DNA of 64,000 bases from Maylandia zebra (taxonomy: Eukaryota; Chordata; Actinopteri; Cichliformes; Cichlidae), in NCBI RefSeq assembly GCF_041146795.1, contig NC_135177.1:21674560-21738559 (forward strand), written 5' to 3'. The notes beneath the pieces were generated by a model. That model was not told where the DNA came from. It saw only the letters and a list, made by a program, of their open reading frames with translations, and did not search any database. A program made the position numbers and the translations under genes. Every line of letters begins with the position of its first letter. Position 1 is the stretch's first letter. This document shows positions 17,421 to 29,345 of the stretch, one piece after another.

Positions 17421-18920
17421 CAAGGCTGGACTGGGACAAAAAATCGGCCCGGGCATTTTGACTAGAGACCGGCCCACCAGGATAAAGATTGAAAATGTGA
17501 CGTCATTCAGGGGTAAAACCGCAAAGGATTCTGGGAACTTGTGGCAAGAGGTACTAGCGCACGCAGGCTTTCAATTGAACTCAGTTACACAGCGATAAAA
17601 AGAAACACAAAAAATGGCAAGAAGCTGTTGTATTATTAACTGCAATAGCCGGTCGCATGACAGCCACGGGAAGCCGATCGTTTTTGTTTTTTTTATCGGA
17701 TTACGTCGTTGAAGAGAAATTTTTTAAACCATGTTTCCGAAGTAAGAGCCAACGGATGGTCTGGATATACCAAATATAACGTCCCAGAACACTCCAGCTC
17801 ACAGGTTAGTCTGCTCCAAGCATTCCCACAAAGGTCAGAGTTTTGTAGTAGTTAATACGTCATTTTTCTTAACATAATTGGTGATATAGGTTACAAGCAA
17901 GTCTGGCGCTGAACAGAAATTGTCGCGCTATGCTCCTTTGTTTATTGTGCATAAATAGTAAATTGTCCTGACACAATATTGTGTTTCGCTTCTGTTATTA
18001 CCATGGTACATTGACAAAAACATACTTTTATTCACAGGATAAAACAGTTGTTTTGTATCACTAATTGCCCAGTACGATTACAGCATACAGTATTATTGTC
18101 ACTGCTACATTTCTGTAATGAACCAGAAATTATTTCCACTACTAATTAATTACCGTTGAGCTCAAAGGTCCTATTAATAAACGGTTAACGAATGTGTATT
18201 TATGAAGACGATTTGTGAGACTGGTAAACTTACCTTTGTTCGTATGATGGTCTTTCGTTCTACACGGTGCATTTCAAGGTCCTGCACCCATCCGTCGGTA
18301 AACTGTACCTGGGCTTGTTGCAGTGACCTGAAGTTACTAAACTTCATGAGTGTATGCACTCACTCCAAGAACCGTATAATTATAAATATGAGCGTGGTGA
18401 AAGTTGGGCAGCACGCTAACGTCCTTTGTCCACTCTGTGTGCTCGTAAGGGTCTGACCCTTTCACACCTTTGATTTTTTCCTCGTATCTTTTCTTTGTCT
18501 TTTCGTCGAGTCTGTCTTTGTACGGACCGGCATTGTTCTACTTTTGTTTTGTACATTCCTTTTTTGTGTGGCAAAGAAAAAACAAGAAGGCATTGGAACC
18601 GGAGAATGAACGTTTTGTGGTGCTGCAAATGCTTGCATTTGATGCGGTACTTGGATTGTTTCGCCACGAGTTCCCGGCATGCAATGCGCGAAAACTCACG
18701 TGATTGCTAAACAAGGGGGCGGGTGCATTCGGCCTCCTCGGCTGTAATTGGTCCAGCCCAGAGTCGATCATGACCAATTGGCCAATCCAACACCTTTCAT
18801 TATATATACCCTTCCTAAAAAAATAATAATAAAAAAAAATCCATCGGCCCATAAAAATAAAAAATCGCCAGCGGCCCACCGGGCAAATGCCCGGTATGCC
18901 CGATGGCCGGTCCAGCTATG
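17421..18920 (+). mobile_element. 1500-bp non-autonomous hAT-like element, copy 2
   Basis: Same element as 10060-11559: same length and only a handful of substitutions by eye. It is flanked by its own 8-bp target duplication CTTACGAT (17413-17420 and 18921-18928). Different target duplications show two independent insertions rather than duplication of one. Confidence 0.9.
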
Positions 18921-19269
18921 CTTACGATTCAGCACAGGAAGCGAGGGGGTGAGTAGCTCAAATGTGTTGTTAGCATGTTAGCAGCGCGATGCTACTCTGA
19001 ACCGAGGAGCTATTTTCTTGATGCGAGCTTCTACTCAGGGGTTTTTTCTTCCAGTTCAGAGCAGAAATGCTTTTGTTATGAAACTGGCTGTTGTTTCCCC
19101 CCCACAATTTTAATTATAAGCTAGATATATTTCTACTAATGGAATTAGTTTGCTAACAACAACAGGGATGAGTCAGTGAGTCAGTTGGGCTTGTGAATCA
19201 TGAATCACGAGTCAGTAAAGTGATTCTCGAGTATTGAACGATTCGTTCACGAATCGAACATCACTACTG

Positions 19270-21372
19270 TCTATGAGGTTAACAGTCAGATTGTAATGGC
19301 GACTGCTGGAACAGCAGACATGGGATCAGCAGCCCCGACAGGTATCTAGCTATCAAATCTCATTCCTTTCTCGTCTCAAAACTAGCGTAAAAAGCGATAT
19401 CTACAGTGTTTTAAAACATTGAAAACGATGCAACGCTGGAGCTCTGGCTGTAATTGAGCCTTCGTTATCTAATTAGCATCGAGGTTTTCCACCAAAGAAA
19501 TGAACCAATTTGTGGTTCGCTTATTTAGCTGGCTCTTTAATAAATCCTGGTCTTCTCGTGTTAAAACACAAGAAGATTTTGTGTGCAGGCCACTCTTAAA
19601 TATGAGGAACAATCTATTGATTTTATAGCGTGGGGAAGTTAACGGTAACTGCTCTCACTCACGTCTTCCTCGCCTGTTACATCCCGTTTCCTCTTCCTCT
19701 GAACGTTTTGTGATGAACATGGCTAAAAAAAAAATCCGCTTTCACTTACCTAAGGGCTTCATTAAACACCTCCCAACTGTTACTGTACAGTTTAGGTGGT
19801 GTATTGTCTTTTTCTGCGTTCCTTCGTCACGCTTATCTAAGTCAATAAAGCAGCCTTAATTTATTTAAGCACCTTTGTTTAGGATCACCGATATCAGACC
19901 TATGCACTGCACATGAACTGGTTCCACTTGCTTCACAGATATAGATTGATCATGTGCTTTCAGAGACTTCTTTTCCCCCAAGATAAAGCACGCAATGGGG
20001 AAGATGCATCTCTCTAATCCAGTTAGTTGTGCATCACTCATTAGCTTCCCTGTATATGTTTGAGTTGCTCTGCTCCTGGTAACCACCCAGTCTGAATCAG
20101 TGAATAAAAATAGTTGCTTTTTAAAGCACTCCTGTGGCTCCCAGATGGCTGAAATCCAGGGACAGCACAAGCACAAGATGTAGCATTCACGCTCACAGAC
20201 ACTTCAGTGACAGTAACTCACTGTGGTTTCCCTAATAGCTTTTATCAGCGTCGTTTCCAAATCAGGTCAAGAAACAGTATATTTGTGGATTCTTCAGAAA
20301 TGACCTTAAAGAGTGTGTCCATGGGTCATGGTATTGCCGTGCATGCTGTGGGCTGTGCGTAAACAAGGCTGGCAGGGACTTGTTTGGTACACAGAGAGGA
20401 ACAGATGGTTTGCCTATTGTAGTGAGGCCTGCCGCTGATGAGCTAAAGTCATTGTTAGGGAACTGACTTAGTCTAATTACTATCCATAGTCTGATGCAAA
20501 ATATATGCCATTAACTGGTTGTATATTGACCTTAATAAATACAGATGGTAGTAATAATAACAATCATAGCTGAAACCGGGCCATCTGGGGTTACTACACA
20601 TGCAAGTACGCATGATCCAAATTTAGTAACAGTCTGTGTTATCTACCTTAAACAAAATTGTCCATTTCTAAGTTATTTTTGGTAAACAATATTCTATTTT
20701 ACATGTTGAGCACATTTAATCATGTTTGTTTTGTAAACGGTCCTGATGGTTTTCCTTTTACAATAAAAGAAAAGTAGCAGTTGCTTAACTGACTTAATTA
20801 TTTAGGCCATGCTTCCTTTACTTCTGTGCACACCTACTTTAAATGAGTTCAGTGTGGCGCATGTACTTGGTTAAGCCAGTTAGCCTGACCTTGTCCTGCT
20901 CCGCAGATATCAGGACTCAGTTCTGGAGGAGAGCGTTGCAGCGAGGTATTCGCATGGGTGTGCTGTGTTTGTGACTGTGAGCAGCAACTGCATGAGTAGT
21001 GATGATATAGTGTGTTGTTTTACATAATGAGAGGGAATGTGGGCAGAGCGATGCTCATTGTTTCCCAGCAGATTGCAGTGTGTCCCTGCTAACTCAGGAG
21101 AGATGCATGGCATTCAGTGAGTCTGTGTAATTATACATAGTCTTGCATTTCTTAGGTTAAAAATGTTCATTTTCTGTGCATTGCCAGGTTTAGATTTGAT
21201 GGGGGTAGAAAGACAAATTTTCAGACTCACTTGTTACTACAGATGTAAAAACTTTGTAGCCTTCAGTCTTTTTTTGTGTGTATATTGACCTATGGTACTG
21301 CAGTGGAGGAGATGTTGCCATTGGTTACAGGCTAGAGGTGATTGCAGAGTGGGCGATGTAGTAAGTTTTATA
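19270..21372 (+). repeat. Tandem-duplication unit 1, right part (pip5k1a exon 1 and intron 1 copy)
   Basis: Near-identical to 41260-43572. It starts 26 bp upstream of the pip5k1a ATG, directly after a hAT terminus, and ends at the junction with rorc exon 4. It lacks 202 bp present at 41630-41831. Confidence 0.93.
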
Positions 21373-24117
21373 CATACAGCCTGTATCCTCACTCCCTGCG
21401 AAACATAGGTGAGCAGATGAGCACAGTGAGCCAAACTAAACATGTAATTTTCTCATATTTATAGTATTCATAAGTGCGTCTTCTTCTTTTTTTTAGATGA
21501 ACTGTGTGCCAGCATTGTGCGTTCCCACAGAGAGACCAGTCAGTACAGAGTGGAAGAGCTCCAAGCTCTCAGGTGGAAACTCTTCAGCAGAGAGGAGATC
21601 CAAGCATACCAGAGCAAAGTATGTGCACTGTTTTCTCTTCATTTTTATTTTTTAATTTTGCGATTTCTCCTTCATGTGTGTGAGCTTACTCAGACAGTCT
21701 CAAAACAAAACATGTCATTTCACATGCTTTACGTCTGAGGCTAGTTTTGTTTGATGAATCAAACAGGAAACTGAGAAAACGTCTTTCATCGCTTCCCCCT
21801 CCTCTTCTTTCTTTGATCTTTTTTTTCAGTTGATCAGAGAGAAAACAGCAGGGTAAATTGAGTGATAAAATACAGAAACTTGAGCAGCAGACTGAATTGT
21901 TGGGACACTGAGGATGAGTTTTTGTGAGACGAGTGAAATGTTTTGCCCTTTAGAGCCCATTTTAAACAATCTATGGTGAAAGAAAAGGATTAATGAGAAA
22001 CAAACTGAGCGAAGCAAACTGAGCTTCTGTCTGACTCTCTTTCCCAGTCAGTAGATGAGATGTGGCAGCACTGCGCTATCCGACTTACTGATGCCGTCCA
22101 GTTCGTGGTGGAGTTTGCAAAACACATCCCGGGTTTCCGTATGCTGAGCCAGAACGACCAGATCGCCCTTTTAAAGACTGGTGATTTTCCCTTTTCTAGA
22201 AGGATGTGCTTAAAACACAATATATATAACTGAACAGGTTTGATCTTACTCTCTTCTGACCTGCCTTCCTACTCTTTTCAGGCTCCATGGAGGTGGTTCT
22301 GGTCAGAATGAGCCGGTTCTTTAACACAGAGAACAACACTGTGTTCTTTGATGGGAAGTTTGCTGGAACTGAGGTCTTCAAATCTTTGGGTGAGGATTTA
22401 TCTGAAGGTGTGAAACCGTCTATCTAAACACCATAACTTATCAATGCTCAGTGGTTTCTTGTCTTGCAGCTTGTGGTGATTTAATCGCAGCAGTATTTGA
22501 CTTCGCACATGGCATGTGTGCCCTAAAGCTGACTGAGCAACAGATTGCTCTCTTCAGTGCCCTGGTGCTCATCAACGCAGGTAAGCCCAGCTCGGTCTGT
22601 CTCACTCATACTGCGTTCATTTTAAGCACATCAGGAAGGAAGCGGTCTTTTCTTTTCTCGTCCTCCATGATGGCGGCACATGGTGCGGTCTTGGGTTCGG
22701 CCTTTATGTGTTCATTTGGCGTTCTCCCTGTGCCTGTGGGGACTTTGTCTTGATACTCTGACTTCTTCTCAAAGACATGACTGTTAGGCTTAATTGGCAA
22801 TGGCGTCTATGAGTTAGTGTCATAAGTACCTTGAACTGGAAATGCAGTTACAAAAATGGGTGGATGGATGTCATAGATGAATAAGCTTGACCTTACTGTC
22901 AGATGTGCATGAATAAATCTTGTAGGTTTATCATATTACTGCCCAAATATAGATGACAGATATGTTTTGTGTCTGTGTCTTATCCAGTTTGCCTCTTTTC
23001 CATTTTGTCTTGTGTAATTTTAATTCATTCTGTCCCATTAAGTTAACCTTTCTGCCTCCTAGTGGCCGTGAAGAGACATAGTTCAGTTAATAGGCCGCAG
23101 TGAATGAGGATGAACTGATGAATGAAGGAAAAGACACAGAAAAGGAAAAAACAAGAAAGACAAAGAACACTTTCCAAAAAGTGTTCTTAGGTGTTGTTGG
23201 GAAGGTGCGACAATGTTTCTGGCCTTTGAATGAAGTCCTTTCCTGTCTCGTTGTTGTTGCGTGAATTTTAAACTGAAATTAAAAGGAATCAAAGAGAATA
23301 TTTTAACAATGGACATTCAGAATAAGGGCGTGATAAATATCTGGATCCTATCACCTCATCGCTTCAGTCCTTATTTTTACTGCTGTGCTTTATGGGTTCC
23401 GCTGAAGATTTTAATGTCATTATATGTCTAAAGTATAGAATTGAAACAAACTTCTGAATGTATTTGTTAAAAAACTCTTTTATGATTTCAACCCTGCTAT
23501 TTTTGCCTGCCAAAATTGACTAAAGTTCACTGCTGAGAGCATCAGCCTGCTGCCAGGGACTTAACTTCCATGCAGCAAGTAATGCTGTCTAGCCTGTTCT
23601 GCAAAATGCTTTACTTTATGATTTTTGTTATGTTTTTCACCTTTAAAGGGAGCAACCTGAAAAAAACTCAATCCTTCTTTCATAAAACATCTTTGTGTTC
23701 AGATCGTCCGTGTCTGGAGGACAGGAGCAAAGTTCAAAGAGTTCAAAGAAGCGTGGAGTCGGGACTGACACACATTTTGCACCGAGACAATCAAGAAAGT
23801 TTGATTCACAAGGTAAATATCAGTCACCTGGGTGTTCAAACACTAAAAGGCTTGTATGCTCCATGTTTCATATCTGTGAGTACGCGTAAGATCGCAGGCT
23901 TTCCTCGCTGCTGTAGAAAGCTGACGGCTAAATGTGTGTGTCCTCCCTGCAGCTGTACCAGAAGATGGGGGTGTTGCGCTCGCTGTGCAGTCTGCACATG
24001 GAGAAGCTTCACTGGTTTAGTCAGCGGTACCCGCTCACAGCTCACTCTCTGTTTCCTCCGCTCTACAAGGAGCTGTTCGCATCAGAGGCAGAGCTTCTGC
24101 CGGGGACCACTCACTGA
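19296..24117 (+). CDS. Candidate chimeric gene: pip5k1a exon 1 joined in frame to the rorc ligand-binding domain
   Basis: Exon 1 (19296-19341) is a copy of pip5k1a exon 1 coding [15 protein letters not shown] plus one base, followed by an intact GTATCT donor. The next complete exons are rorc exons 5-10 of the second unit: 21497-21618, 22048-22180, 22282-22389, 22470-22580, 23703-23812, 23953-24117. Pip5k1a exon 1 ends in phase 1 and rorc exon 5 needs phase 1, so the joint codes Asp and the 795-nt frame is open to the rorc stop (264 residues). The product would hold the full RORgamma ligand-binding domain with its AF-2 helix and lack both zinc fingers and the hinge. By inference it could bind ligand or coactivator without DNA. 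All splice sites match the parent genes. The pip5k1a promoter is missing upstream, so expression is unknown. The alternative is an untranscribed relic or an assembly artefact. Confidence 0.5.
21373..21408 (+). pseudogene. Truncated rorc exon 4 (3' end only)
   Basis: The last 36 bases of rorc exon 4 with its GTGAGC donor; the natural acceptor and the first two thirds of the exon are missing. A weak AG at 21378-21379 could act as a cryptic acceptor. If the piece were included after the pip5k1a exon 1 copy, the frame would hit TAG at the exon's last codon, so a productive chimera must skip it. Confidence 0.85.
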
Positions 24118-25498
24118 TGATCTACGGGAATATGCAAAAACAGTCGCGCACCAACGTACAGAGACTCCTATTAGTTTGAGTCTCATTACTTTCTGGCAGA
24201 TTCTATTTTTCTAATAATAAAAAACACACAATAATTGTAGCGTGTGTTAAGTGTTATATGACTTCCAGCAGAGCTTTTCTTTGTTAGATGATGTCAAGAA
24301 GAATTTTTTTTTTTTTTTTTTGATAGCTTAAAATTATTTTGATGATGCCAGAGAAACATATTTTGATGTTCTTCGAGAGCACATTGTCGGTGGAGTAAGA
24401 GCTTCATTTTCTCTCAGGTTGTGCTGTTGTGATTCTGTCCAGTTGTAGCTTCTGTGTGTCACGGTGTCTTTCAGACATACAAATTCAAAAAGGCAGGCCA
24501 CTGTTCATCATTAGTTCGAACTTTTAAGTGTTAGTCCACAGAAAGTCTGTCTTTCAAGCAGAAAACACCAAACTTCAGAGGGATTCAAATGTGACTTTAT
24601 AAAGTTTGTATCTTCACCTTGTAGTGATTTCAAGAGTTTTCTTGCTTGACTTTGTCAAAAAATAAATAAAATTTGCGCTATATAAGTTAAAGCTAAAGCC
24701 AACCAATGTGCTTTCAACAAACTTTGCAAGACAAACAACAATATCAAGCACTAAAAGCAACCATATGCAACTACAGATGTTGGTCTAAAAACAGAAATCC
24801 ACTTTGTCTTTAGCTTCCATACTCATAATAGGGTTTAAGTTTTGCAATGCTCCTTAAGGATCATGCAATGCCCTGTTGAGCCTGTGCATGCTAGCTTGCA
24901 CAAATTACATCCTGTTCCTGTTTCTTCTCGGTTGTTTTTGCCCTCAGGAGTATTTAATGCAACACTGGCTTAATGCACCTGGAAGCTGAGAAAGTCAATC
25001 ATCTTGTCTCTTCACATCAGCAGCTTCAGTCACACCCGCCGGCCATGAAGAGCGGAAAGTGTCATTTAGATGCTGAATACTAAATTAAAAACTTGCCTCT
25101 TTGCGTCTGTATGTCTCCAGAGAAGTTTCTCCTCCTCAGGCTGGTGTCTGTCATAGACTGACCAATAAATACTACAAGGGCAGCAGTACCACTGAAATGG
25201 TTCCCTTTAAATGAATCCTCACATGCTTTTATATTGTGTGAGCTGTTGCATTAAGTGTAGCGATAATACAAAAAGGTGCAAGCGTGTAAAGTAGAAATCT
25301 CTTCCCGTGTGTGCTAACTCTTCCTTCTTTTCCCCAGATGAACTTGTTTTGTTTTCTCTACATATCTTTGAATAGAGCGGCGGGTGAATGAGAAATGTCG
25401 AGATGTTTCTGCATTAAGTATGTCTGTATGTAATCATCTCTGTCCCTGGAACAGCTGGCATTTCCCTCAAGATAATTTGCTGTAAACCTTCTAATAAA
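24118..25498 (+). other. Duplicated rorc 3' UTR with poly(A) signal
   Basis: Copy of 4784-6164. The AATAAA at 25493-25498 is retained, so a transcript from the chimeric locus could be cleaved normally. Confidence 0.5.
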
Positions 25499-27121
25499 CT
25501 GCTGAAGCTGTGACACCAAGCAGATGTTTCACTTTGACTGCTTGTGAAATCACCATAAATATTTATGCAAGGCTGAGACAAGGAAGAAAAATTAACCGAA
25601 TTATAGGGAAATCCCTATCAAGTCAAACACCAAAGTTTATTTGTTGCAGTCAAAGCTCTATAGCGAATATACTGAAAAACATCCAAATAAGTTGTCTCCA
25701 GCAAATTTCGGTAAATTTGCAGCTGCAGCAAAACAGAGGAAATATTAGTCATTGTGGGTGACTACCAGTGGTCTGTGGAAAGGTTTTTTGAGGTTGTCAC
25801 ACATCGACACACGCACACAACGGTTGCTAGCCAAGTTAGAGAGGAAGCAAATTAAAAGCTTCTAAATCCGTGGGATGTAATTAACCCAGCAAACAGATTT
25901 TATGTTAAAGACAGCTCCGATCAAAGCTGCTCACATTTTCTTTCATCATCTCCTGCATGCAGGTTTGGGCAACAAAACTCTCTAAACTGCTCTTGTATGT
26001 AGTGGTCTTTGGTTTCTTTAAATATTCTGTTATGCAGAACAAAAGAATAAAAGGGTCATTTTTGCCTTTGCTTAAATACCATTTCCACTCTTCTTCCTTT
26101 TGCTTAGATGTTTGTAAGAAAACTGACTGTGTGGCTGGATTTTAGTAAGCGGAAGGAGAGTGGTTTAGTAGTTTATTACCTTAAAGGAATTTCCAGTTTC
26201 CACCAAGTTATTTCACTATTACAGATGAGTGGTACACATGACTCGAGGTCATGGGAAATAGGAATATTTGGTCCTAACTACTGTAAATCAAAACACTAGT
26301 TTACCATTAAACATAAAGGCAGCATTAATTATAGCAAAGATGCGCATGCTTACTTACTTGTCCACTCACAACTGAAACATTATAATAAAAACCTAAAAGA
26401 CCCCCCCCAAAAAAATACTCACATGGAGAGGATGCTGCAACAAAGGCCGAGGGGAAAGCTGGACTATTCACACAAAGTGGGTAATGAGGGAAGTGGAAAT
26501 AGCTGAGAAAATGAGATACAGGTGTAGACAGTCCCGTGGGGGGAGTAACCTGAAATAACCGAAAGGTAACTACTAAACACAGAGATGTGAACTCACACTG
26601 AAACACGATACAGAAAAAACACAAAGTCAAAGACAGAAATCCAAACACAAGAATATTACAAAAAAACCTCATAACACACAAAACTTAAAACTCAAGTATT
26701 ACCAAAACAAAGGTTTAAGAGGAACAAGCCTGTTTTCCCTGCCTGTGGAAGGGAGACATCTAGTTGCCCAAAGAGGAGCAGATTTGGGGTCATGAGTCTA
26801 CGATTAGCGAGCTTTAATGACATGTTCCAGGAAATTTGAGTTGAGTATGTGTTCAGTAGTTATCAAAACAGCACCAAGAATGTCTGCAGTAGCTATTTGA
26901 CCATAATTACTCTGGAAAACGGACAAATGAGTGATTTGGTGAAAGAGAAGAGTTATTTTCCTTAATGGAAGATAAAGTTGTGGGAATTCTGAAGTTTCAT
27001 ATGGGTAAGCTCGAGAATTATTTTGCCAGGTATTACACTGACTTACTGGTTTAGTAGATGTGAGTGCTTATAGGTTGGTTTGAGGACTCAAAACAAAGGA
27101 TTTATTAAGTCAGGAAAAGGA

Positions 27122-28757
27122 GCGTGAGGTGGCCACAGATCAAAAAGCAGCGGCAAGAATGCTGAGCATCTGTTCCATCTGCACCATTTGGTCCCATCTT
27201 TCACGGCCTCCCTATCCTGTTTGGATCAATGATTCTTGTTCTTGGGGGGAAGAATGTGCATTTAGTTCTATGAGTATCGGGATGATAACACATTTGTTCT
27301 TTTTATAATTTTTCCTCTATACACATCAGTTAAAGACTTGAGTGTATACTTTGTAGTTGGCATGCAGCATGTACACACTGGCTTTTTGTGGGATTAGTAG
27401 CTTCATAGTCTGCCTCACATAACTTGAGTGATAAGAACAGCAGGAAACTGTAATTTAGTCATTTGGATTATGTGTTGTGGGTGGGCTGGAGAGTCTTTTG
27501 TTCATGGGCACAGCTGCGTGAGAATGTTCTTGGAGGTGGGTGGGTGGGTGCATGGGGGCCCAGCCCTGGAGCAGGGTGCCGCCGGTGCATCGAGCCACCT
27601 GGGGGGCTCTTCAACTGGTGGGGAAGATTGTCACATCTTGCAGGAGCTTTCCTCTCCTCAGGGGCTCTCTCTGCAGGAGGGGGAGATACAGGAGAGGTGG
27701 AGGAAGATCTCAGCCTGGGTGTTTATTGTCTTATGTAGTCTGGAAGATGAGTGGATGGTGGGGTGGGTGCAGTTTTCTCTGTGGTGGGGTTGGGTGGACT
27801 GTCCCGGGCTCTGTGGGGCTGGGAGGCGCTGCTGCGCTGGGCCCCGGTCTGGATGGGCCTGGGCCCCCTTTCCCTGGTGGGTCGCAGAGTATGGGTGTGC
27901 CTACTAGGGTCAGCGGGGGAGCTGGCCCCAGGGAGGGGTCACTTGCCCCTCCCTTCCTTCCCTCCCCATCTCCAGCTGCCTCCCTCTTCCCGCTCCACCA
28001 CAACCACCCACACATGCAGGACCTTGGAGTAGGGGTATGTCACCAGGGTGCAGAGGAGGCTACCCCCCCCCCCCCCCCGGTCCCCTTCTGGCTGCCTCTG
28101 CCTCAATTTTATCCCACAACTTAGACATTCACATTACTCACACTCTCATTACACATACATATAGGATCTTGGGGGTGGGCACGATACACGGAATCCAAAG
28201 TACCATCAGGGTGTACACCCCACCCCTGGCGTCGTTGCCCACCTCTCAATGTTAAATACACGTAGACATTGAGGGCTAGCAGGAGGGACCATGCGCTTAC
28301 CTGCTGCTCTCTGGCAGGTAGCTCCATGCCCTCCTGGGTTTTAAATGCACCTTAGAACACACATGCATCAACACTACAATGAGCGGGTGGAGGGAGGTTT
28401 GGAGTCTTCTCTCACCCCCATTCTCTGCGACCTGCTGGAGCGGGGGGGCTAGGAGGAGGAGTTGGCCGTCCGACTGCGGTATGGAGTGTGGGGCCTCCCT
28501 GCTGCTGCGGAGTCGGGGCGGTCTGCCTCCCCCCACCGCAGGGAAAAGGGTAACACCACCTGGGTCTGGGTGCAGTTCCCCCCTCCAGGGGCAAGGGTAC
28601 CTAGACGTCCAGGTACACACCGGCTCACTCCTTGGTGGCCGCTTATCGGGGCGTGAGGTGGCCACAGATCAAAAAGCAGCGGCAAGAATGCTGAGCATCT
28701 GTTCCATCTGCACCATTTGGTCCCATCTTTCACGGCCTCCCTGTCCTGTTTGGATCA
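27122..28757. repeat. GC-rich block bounded by 107-bp direct repeats
   Basis: Repeats 27122-27228 and 28651-28757 are near-identical. The interior (from about 27530) is GC-rich with G/C runs, including a long poly-C at about 28063-28078. Unit 1 has a single 107-bp copy (from 8250) and none of the interior, as expected after recombination between the repeats. Large overlapping open frames here are products of base composition. Confidence 0.8.
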
Positions 28758-29345
28758 CCTCCACTTCGGAGGTGGGGTGCCCCCGGCCTCTCAGCCTGGG
28801 GCTCGGTTACTCAGGCACGGCTGGCTGCCGGCGGAGCTCACGGGCGCGTCACTGCAACTCCCCCTGGCTTCTGCTCCGCGGCTGCTGAGTGAGCCCTCAT
28901 CTGGGACTCTCCTCAGCTCTTTCTGGGACAGTGGCGCGGCTGCCCCTCTGTTGGTCTTCCTTGGTCTCTTGTGTTCTGGGGGCCTCTGGATGTCTGGAGT
29001 TTTGATCTCCACCATACCTGCTTCATACCCTGGAGGACGGGGCTGTGGCCCCCCCACACCCTCTAGCAGATCATTACATGAAGGAACCTTTAAAAAAAAA
29101 AATCAAGCGCGTCCATGCTCACAGGTGTACACACGGGTGATCACACCCACAAACTACACCCTTTTTGGCTCCTACCTCAAAGCACACTGTGTTCTGTTGA
29201 TCTTATGTGCTGCACAATAATGTTTAATATTTAGTATTTACTGTCATATTCCCATATATCATTGTGATGTTGTTTATTCTATTACTCTCGTTCTCTTCTG
29301 CTTGTTTTCTTTTTTCTTTCTCAGCAGGTGATCCAGGTGATTGAT
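28758..29345. repeat. GC-rich interspersed repeat, continuation
   Basis: Counterpart of 8358-8940 in unit 1. It passes from GC-rich to T-rich sequence. No recognised coding content or termini. Confidence 0.45.

Larger units (their letters stand above)
16764..19269. mobile_element. hAT-like element with CAGTAGTGATG termini, hosting a nested hAT
   Basis: The ends are exact inverted repeats CAGTAGTGATG (16764-16774) and CATCACTACTG (19259-19269). The interior holds a minisatellite and, inserted within it, the second 1500-bp hAT (17421-18920). The flanking 8-mers do not match, so a normal target duplication is absent. The right terminus abuts the duplicated pip5k1a 5' UTR exactly, 26 bp before its ATG. 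Confidence 0.65.

Noticed and set aside
14340-19269. Remnant of ecm1 in unit 1
   Set aside because: No ecm1 exon similarity was found between the two edges; the interval is LINE and hAT sequence.
21373-24117. Second complete rorc gene
   Set aside because: The zinc-finger and hinge exons and the 5' part of exon 4 are absent from the second copy, so it cannot encode a full receptor.
27428-28888. Several long open frames on both strands in the GC-rich block
   Set aside because: Multiple overlapping frames on both strands with no domain, explained by low stop-codon density in GC-rich repeat DNA.
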